Shown here piece after piece: positions 59,734 through 64,000 of a stretch of 64,000 nt of DNA. The translations under genes were made by a program, and so were the position numbers. Numbering within the stretch: the stretch's first letter is position 1; every line of letters starts with the position of its first letter. Source of the stretch: JAOUEA01 sp035249905 (lineage in GTDB: Bacteria; Actinomycetota; UBA4738; HRBIN12); contig DATFFT010000113.1 of assembly GCA_035249905.1 (NCBI GenBank), positions 15,369 to 79,368 on the forward strand, in the 5' to 3' direction. The notes under the pieces are model-generated. The model made no database searches, was not told the DNA's origin, and worked only from the letters and a program-made list of their open reading frames with translations.

Positions 59734-60908
59734 GCCGCGACCGAACGAACGATCTTGTTCTCGATCTGCTTCGCGGTCGTCGTGCTCATCCCGCTGGACA
59801 GGATCGAGAATGCGGCCCACGCGCCTTCCCGCCTCAGCCACACCCATCCCGAGAGCGCCGACACCTCGATCAGCGTGCCGGTCTTCGCGCGCACCGTGAC
59901 CTTCTTCAGCCGGTCCTCGAGCGTACCCTCACCACCGGCGGCCAGGGTGCTGCGCAACACACCGCCCCACGTGGCACGCTCGGCGACGCGCAGCAGGTGG
60001 ACGATCTCATCGGCGCTGACCCGGTTGTGATAGCTCAGGCCCGAGGCGTCGTTGGCGGTCAGGCGCACGCCGCGGGCAGCGGCGAACGCCTCGACGGCGC
60101 GAGCGCCCTTCGCGATCGTGCCCGGCGAGCCGTATCGCTTCGCTCCGAGCAGCTTGCCGAGCACCTCCGCGCGGAAGTTGCTCGACACGACGTTCATCCG
60201 CCGCATGATCTGTCGCAGCGGATCGCTTCGGATCGTGGCCAACCGAACCAGCCCGGGTGGGGTCCTGCCCGAGCCAGGCTTGGCCGTGACCCGGATGCCT
60301 CTGGCTTCGAGCTTCCGTGTGAGGGCCTTCGCGGCGAGGCGCTCGGGCTCTGCAACGTGGCGCCCGCCCGCCCGCTCGTTCGCACGGTGCGTCAACGCCG
60401 TGGGCAGGGCGATGTAGACGCGAGGGAAGTAGTCGCGCCATCCGGGCGCCCACCAATCCCGGGCGAACGGCCCCGTCGCGCCGAGCACGCGCCCGCGCAC
60501 CCGCTCGAGCCCGGTTCCCTCGAGCGCCGTGGCGAGGGCCGACATGTCACGTGCGCCGTTCTCCGGGTCGCCATGGCCTACGATCCACAGGTTCCCGTCG
60601 AGCACGCCGTCCGTGCCGACGCGTTCGGTGGCGAAGACCCGCGTGGGTATCGTGGCGTCCGCGCCGACGCGTTCGAGCAAGGCCATCGACAGCAACAGCT
60701 TCTCGTTGGATGCGGGCGGTCGTGAGACCCATGCCTTGTTCCGGTAGAGCGACGTCCCTTCGACCGCGATCGCCACGGAGATGGGTCGGTCCCCCACGAG
60801 GCCGTTCACACGTTGCACCCATCGCGGCGGGGCCGCCGACGCCGGCGCCGCCAGGAGCAACACCGCGACGCTCAAGACGATGACGAGCGCGAGACGCCGG
60901 GCAAGCAT
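59715..60908 (-). CDS. dacB: D-alanyl-D-alanine carboxypeptidase / PBP4 (S13), copy 2
   Basis: Second PBP4-type enzyme, 397 residues, with an N-terminal signal peptide (ALVIVLSVAVLLLAAPASA). Active-site motifs are PASNEKLLLS (SxxK), VVSSNFRAE (SxN) and RAKTGTLIE (KTG). It is shorter than the copy at 43996 and lacks its long Pro-rich linker. TACCCT lies 6 bases before ATG 60908, a leaderless arrangement. The 3' end carries a tandem duplication that includes its stop codon. It acts outside the membrane on peptidoglycan. Confidence 0.93.
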   Translation of the reverse strand: MLARRLALVIVLSVAVLLLAAPASAAPPRWVQRVNGLVGDRPISVAIAVEGTSLYRNKAWVSRPPASNEKLLLSMALLERVGADATIPTRVFATERVGTDGVLDGNLWIVGHGDPENGARDMSALATALEGTGLERVRGRVLGATGPFARDWWAPGWRDYFPRVYIALPTALTHRANERAGGRHVAEPERLAAKALTRKLEARGIRVTAKPGSGRTPPGLVRLATIRSDPLRQIMRRMNVVSSNFRAEVLGKLLGAKRYGSPGTIAKGARAVEAFAAARGVRLTANDASGLSYHNRVSADEIVHLLRVAERATWGGVLRSTLAAGGEGTLEDRLKKVTVRAKTGTLIEVSALSGWVWLRREGAWAAFSILSSGMSTTTAKQIENKIVRSVAANAALR

Positions 60909-60955
60909 CGCAACAGGGTACGAGGTGGCCGGCGGCGTGCCACGTGCCCGAGCGC

Positions 60956-63900
60956 TCAGACCCGCCGCCCCCTCGCGAGGGCCTCCGCCTCCCCGAGCAT
61001 CGCTCGGCGCTCGTGCACTAGGGACGTGAGCTCCTCGAAGGGGAGCGGCTCGGAGAAGAAGAAGCCTTGCCCCAGTTCGCAATGCAGCTCCAGCAAGCGC
61101 TGCAACTGGTCCGCGCGTTCGATGCCCTCGGCGACCGGCGTGAGATGAAGGATACCGGCGAGCTTGATGACCGCCTCCGTGAGGGCCGGATCCTCTCCTT
61201 CACCGTTCACCCCGTCGACGAAGGACTTGTCCACCTTCAGGATGTCGACGGGGAACCTGCGGATGTAGTTCAGCGACGAATACCCCGTTCCGAAGTCGTC
61301 GACCGCCAGGCGCACCCCGAGGTTCTTGAGCTCTCCGAGCCGCTCGATCGAGAGTTCCAGGTCGTGCATCATCACGCTCTCGGTGATCTCGAGGATCAGC
61401 GACCCCGGCTCGAGGCCCGTCGCTGCCAGGATCTCGCGTACCTCGCCGACGATCTCGGGTCTCGAGACCTGTCGAGCGGAGAGGTTCACGGCCATGTGCA
61501 GCGGCGGATCGGCCGGGAATCCTCGCTGCAGCTCGACGGCGGTTCGACAGGCCTCCCTCAGCACCCAACGACCGATCTCGACGATCAGCCCGGTCTCTTC
61601 GGCGAGTGGGATGAACTCGAGGGGGGGCACGAGGCCGCGCACCGGATGGATCCAGCGAACCAAGGCCTCCACGCCCGTGATCCGCCCGGTCTCGAGCTCG
61701 ATCACCGGCTGGTAGTGCAGCCGGTACTCCTCGTATTCGATCGCCCGCTGAAGGTCTGCCTTGAGCTCGAGCCGCTTGAGGGCCGTGTCGTGCATCGCGG
61801 GCTCGAAGACCTGATACGTCCCTTTCCCCCGCTCCTTCGCCAAGTACATCGCGACGTCGGCATTCCGCAGCAGCTCCTCGACGCCGCCACCGTGTTCTCC
61901 GTCGATCGTGGCGATGCCCACCGATGCCCGAACGAAGACCTCCTTGCCTTCGAGCGTGAAGGGTTCCCCCAACATCTGCATGATCCGGTCGGCCACGTCG
62001 ACCGCCTGCACGCCGTCGTCGCCGTCCTCGAGCAGGATCGCGAACTCGTCGCCGCCGAGCCTCGCGGCGGTATCGGCCGCGCGCAGGCATCGTCGCAGCC
62101 TTCCGCCGACTTCCGCGAGCAGCTGATCGCCCGCGGCGTGCCCCAGCGAGTCGTTGATCGTCTTGAAATCGTCGAGATCCATGAACAGCACCGAGATCGG
62201 CTCGTGGTCCCGCGCGTGCCGGTCGATGGCGTGGGTCACTCGATCGCGGAACAGGGCTCGGTTCGCGAGCGACGTCACGGAGTCGTGGAACGCCTGGTGC
62301 TCGAGCTGCTGCTCGAACCGCTTGCGCTCCGTCACGTCACGCACGTTGAGCACGGTGCCGCCGACGTTGGGGTCGTCCGCCTGGTACGAGAACAGGGTCT
62401 CCGTCGCGATGTACTCACCTCGAGCGTGTCGCACTCGGAGCTCGACGATCATCGAGTCGTGGCCGTCGTCATGGTGTGCCTCCATGCCCTGCACGGTCCT
62501 GCCTGCGTCGTCGGGATGCACGAGGTCGGAGAACCGCGACCCCTCGAGACGTTGCGGGTCGTAGCCGAGCATGCGCGCGACGGCGGGACTGACGTAGCTG
62601 ATGACCGTGTCGTGATCGACCACGCAGACGACGTCGGAGGAGTTGCTCACGAGCGACGCGAACCGAGCCTCGCTCTGCTGCCGGAGCAGGTTGCGCGTCA
62701 ACGCCGCCGATTCGAGCGCGAGGGCCACCTGCGTGCTCAGAGCCGTGAGGGAGTCGACGAGCGAGCGGTCCATCTCCTCGGGCGTCGCGACCACCATCAA
62801 CCCTCGGAGCTCGTCGAGCACGAACAACGGCGCGGTGAACACCGATCCTTCCTCGCGTCGGACCAGGAACAGGTCGCTCACGAGGGTGCTCTCGTACGTC
62901 CTTGCCACGAACGCCTCATTGGCACGGAGCAGGTCGCGCTTCCACTCGGGGAACAGCGACAAGCTGAATCGGGAGCCGGTCGCGTCGAGGGCGCCAGAGG
63001 ATGCCGTGACCACGAAGCGCTCCGGTCGCTGGGGCGAGCCGCACATGCGCACCGCCGCGTCGGCACCGGCGAGCGCCGAGATCGCATCGATCGCGGCCCG
63101 ATGGATACCGTCCTGGTTCGTCGCCGTCGCGAGCTTGGCGCCGGCCCCTCGCAGCGCCATCTCGTAGGCGGCGGAGCGTTCCTGCGCTCGGGCCAGGCCC
63201 CACATGCGGGCGACCACCAGGAGGAAGAGCACGATCGTGGCGTCGACCAGCACGCCGATGCCTCGGTCGTCGGAACCCGGCAGGACCTGGAGCGCGATCA
63301 TCGACGGGGCGATCAGCGACGCGGCGGCCAGGAGCACGAGGCGGAGCGATCCCAGCACACGATCGTCGGTCGCCGGCTCGGTCAGGCTCTTCATCGACGG
63401 ATGCATCGCCGCCATCCCGATCAGCACGACGCCGGTCGCGGCGCCGAACGCGGTGAGCTGCTCGGGTCGATCACCGAAAGAGGCCATGGTCGTGGCCAGG
63501 ATCATGGCTGCGGAATGCGCGATCGCGACCGTCGCCAGGGCCGCAACGAGCGCCCACAGCGCCGCGGTTCGCGGCCGCGGGGTGATGGCGAGCCGAACGG
63601 CCACGCCGATCATGCAGAGGTCGAGGAGTTGGCTCGTGAGCGCGAGCGCCCGCGCGTCGAGAGGGATCCGCGGAGCCGTCATGGTCGGTTCGAGCAGCGC
63701 GACCCAGGCGACCGTTCCGACGCCCACCGTCACCGTGAATGCATCGATCGCGCCGGCTCGATCGGATCCACCGCATCGGATCCGCACGATCGCCGATGTC
63801 GCCCCGATCAGCAACATGGGCGCGGCGAGCGATGACCATGCGACCATGTCGGCCGCCGCACCCATCTCCCGGATCGACGACGGGAGTGCCCCCAGGAGGG

Positions 63901-64000
63901 TCGGGGCCTGGAGCGAGACGACCGCGGCTCCGAGCAGTATCCAGATCCACCTGCGGCTCGCGCGGTATCGGTGCACGCCGGCCACCACCGCGATCGCGGC
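60956..64000 (-). CDS. GAF-PAS-GGDEF-EAL cyclic-di-GMP protein, N-terminus cut
   Basis: At least 1014 residues are visible and the frame is open to the window edge; the first visible residues are hydrophobic, so the start is probably outside. Layout: about 8 membrane helices (to about residue 285), a GAF domain (about 290-430), a PAS domain (about 445-565, with SDVVCVVDHDTVISYVSPA), GGDEF (about 570-735) and EAL (about 745-1000). The synthase motif RLGGDEFAIL is intact, with an RxxD inhibitory site five residues before it (RAADTAARL). The EAL motif TGVEALVRW and DDFGTGYSSL are also intact, so both activities are possible. Confidence 0.93.
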   Translation of the reverse strand, partial: AAIAVVAGVHRYRASRRWIWILLGAAVVSLQAPTLLGALPSSIREMGAAADMVAWSSLAAPMLLIGATSAIVRIRCGGSDRAGAIDAFTVTVGVGTVAWVALLEPTMTAPRIPLDARALALTSQLLDLCMIGVAVRLAITPRPRTAALWALVAALATVAIAHSAAMILATTMASFGDRPEQLTAFGAATGVVLIGMAAMHPSMKSLTEPATDDRVLGSLRLVLLAAASLIAPSMIALQVLPGSDDRGIGVLVDATIVLFLLVVARMWGLARAQERSAAYEMALRGAGAKLATATNQDGIHRAAIDAISALAGADAAVRMCGSPQRPERFVVTASSGALDATGSRFSLSLFPEWKRDLLRANEAFVARTYESTLVSDLFLVRREEGSVFTAPLFVLDELRGLMVVATPEEMDRSLVDSLTALSTQVALALESAALTRNLLRQQSEARFASLVSNSSDVVCVVDHDTVISYVSPAVARMLGYDPQRLEGSRFSDLVHPDDAGRTVQGMEAHHDDGHDSMIVELRVRHARGEYIATETLFSYQADDPNVGGTVLNVRDVTERKRFEQQLEHQAFHDSVTSLANRALFRDRVTHAIDRHARDHEPISVLFMDLDDFKTINDSLGHAAGDQLLAEVGGRLRRCLRAADTAARLGGDEFAILLEDGDDGVQAVDVADRIMQMLGEPFTLEGKEVFVRASVGIATIDGEHGGGVEELLRNADVAMYLAKERGKGTYQVFEPAMHDTALKRLELKADLQRAIEYEEYRLHYQPVIELETGRITGVEALVRWIHPVRGLVPPLEFIPLAEETGLIVEIGRWVLREACRTAVELQRGFPADPPLHMAVNLSARQVSRPEIVGEVREILAATGLEPGSLILEITESVMMHDLELSIERLGELKNLGVRLAVDDFGTGYSSLNYIRRFPVDILKVDKSFVDGVNGEGEDPALTEAVIKLAGILHLTPVAEGIERADQLQRLLELHCELGQGFFFSEPLPFEELTSLVHERRAMLGEAEALARGRRV

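Overview
The window is chromosomal DNA from a GC-rich bacterium that most resembles an Actinomycetota lineage. The evidence is very frequent GTG starts, tight ATGA/GTGA operon overlaps, many apparently leaderless genes with a TANNNT box 5-8 bases before the start codon, DUF1918, an ECF42-type sigma factor with its YCII partner, a split cimA/leuA/leuB operon, and class II LysRS. I cannot place it more precisely. I see no phage, transposon, CRISPR array, rRNA or tRNA. Content is mostly metabolic and transport genes, densely packed on both strands.

Layout. 1-5969: end of clpB, an anchored unknown protein, LemA, an MFS exporter, an UlaG-like metallo-beta-lactamase protein and a stand-alone DUF2090 aldolase-like protein. 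5990-15420: an inorganic or organic sulfur (anion) transport island. Its left arm, on the minus strand, is a Na/Pi-cotransporter-like protein, a DUF2292 small protein and a TauB/TauC-like ABC pair with no binding protein. A TSUP permease and universal stress protein pair follows. On the plus strand is a complete sulfate ABC operon (sbp-cysT-cysW-cysA) ending in a second DUF2292 gene. The leaders of both arms share a short repeat-type motif, and the left leader also carries an attenuator-like hairpin. 15423-22521: DUF1579 and FmdB proteins, then an IclR regulator facing a PHP hydrolase, a DppABC-like peptide transporter without ATPases and an inositol-phosphatase-like enzyme, with a palindromic operator candidate. 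22540-27548: small membrane and housekeeping genes, a NYN nuclease with LOTUS-like repeats, DinB-like and DUF1918 proteins, a TAT-exported phosphoesterase and a lipoprotein.

27734-37989: catabolic and transport genes: acyl-CoA dehydrogenase, amidohydrolase, EamA permease, amine oxidase, amidase, ABC-2 exporter, formate/nitrite channel and DAO-type oxidase. 38149-43500: ilvD, thrC, an unknown protein, an AEC transporter and a divergent APH-type kinase. 43717-50971: cold shock protein with a strong terminator, PBP4, lysS, membrane proteins, a frameshifted ZIP-transporter pseudogene, and a YCII/ECF42 pair. 51002-59677: a branched-chain amino acid operon with a leader peptide ending Leu-Val-Leu-Ile-Ala, a transcription attenuator, an unknown 122-residue protein, then ilvB, ilvN, ilvC, leuA, leuB, cimA and an acetyltransferase. 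59715-64000: a second PBP4 and the C-terminal part of a GAF-PAS-GGDEF-EAL protein cut by the window edge.

How it fits together: ilvD (38149) plus the ilv/leu/cim operon supply valine, leucine and, through citramalate, isoleucine, while thrC supplies threonine. The sulfur island, with its paired DUF2292 genes and shared leader motif, is the most likely place for an undescribed regulatory or accessory function.
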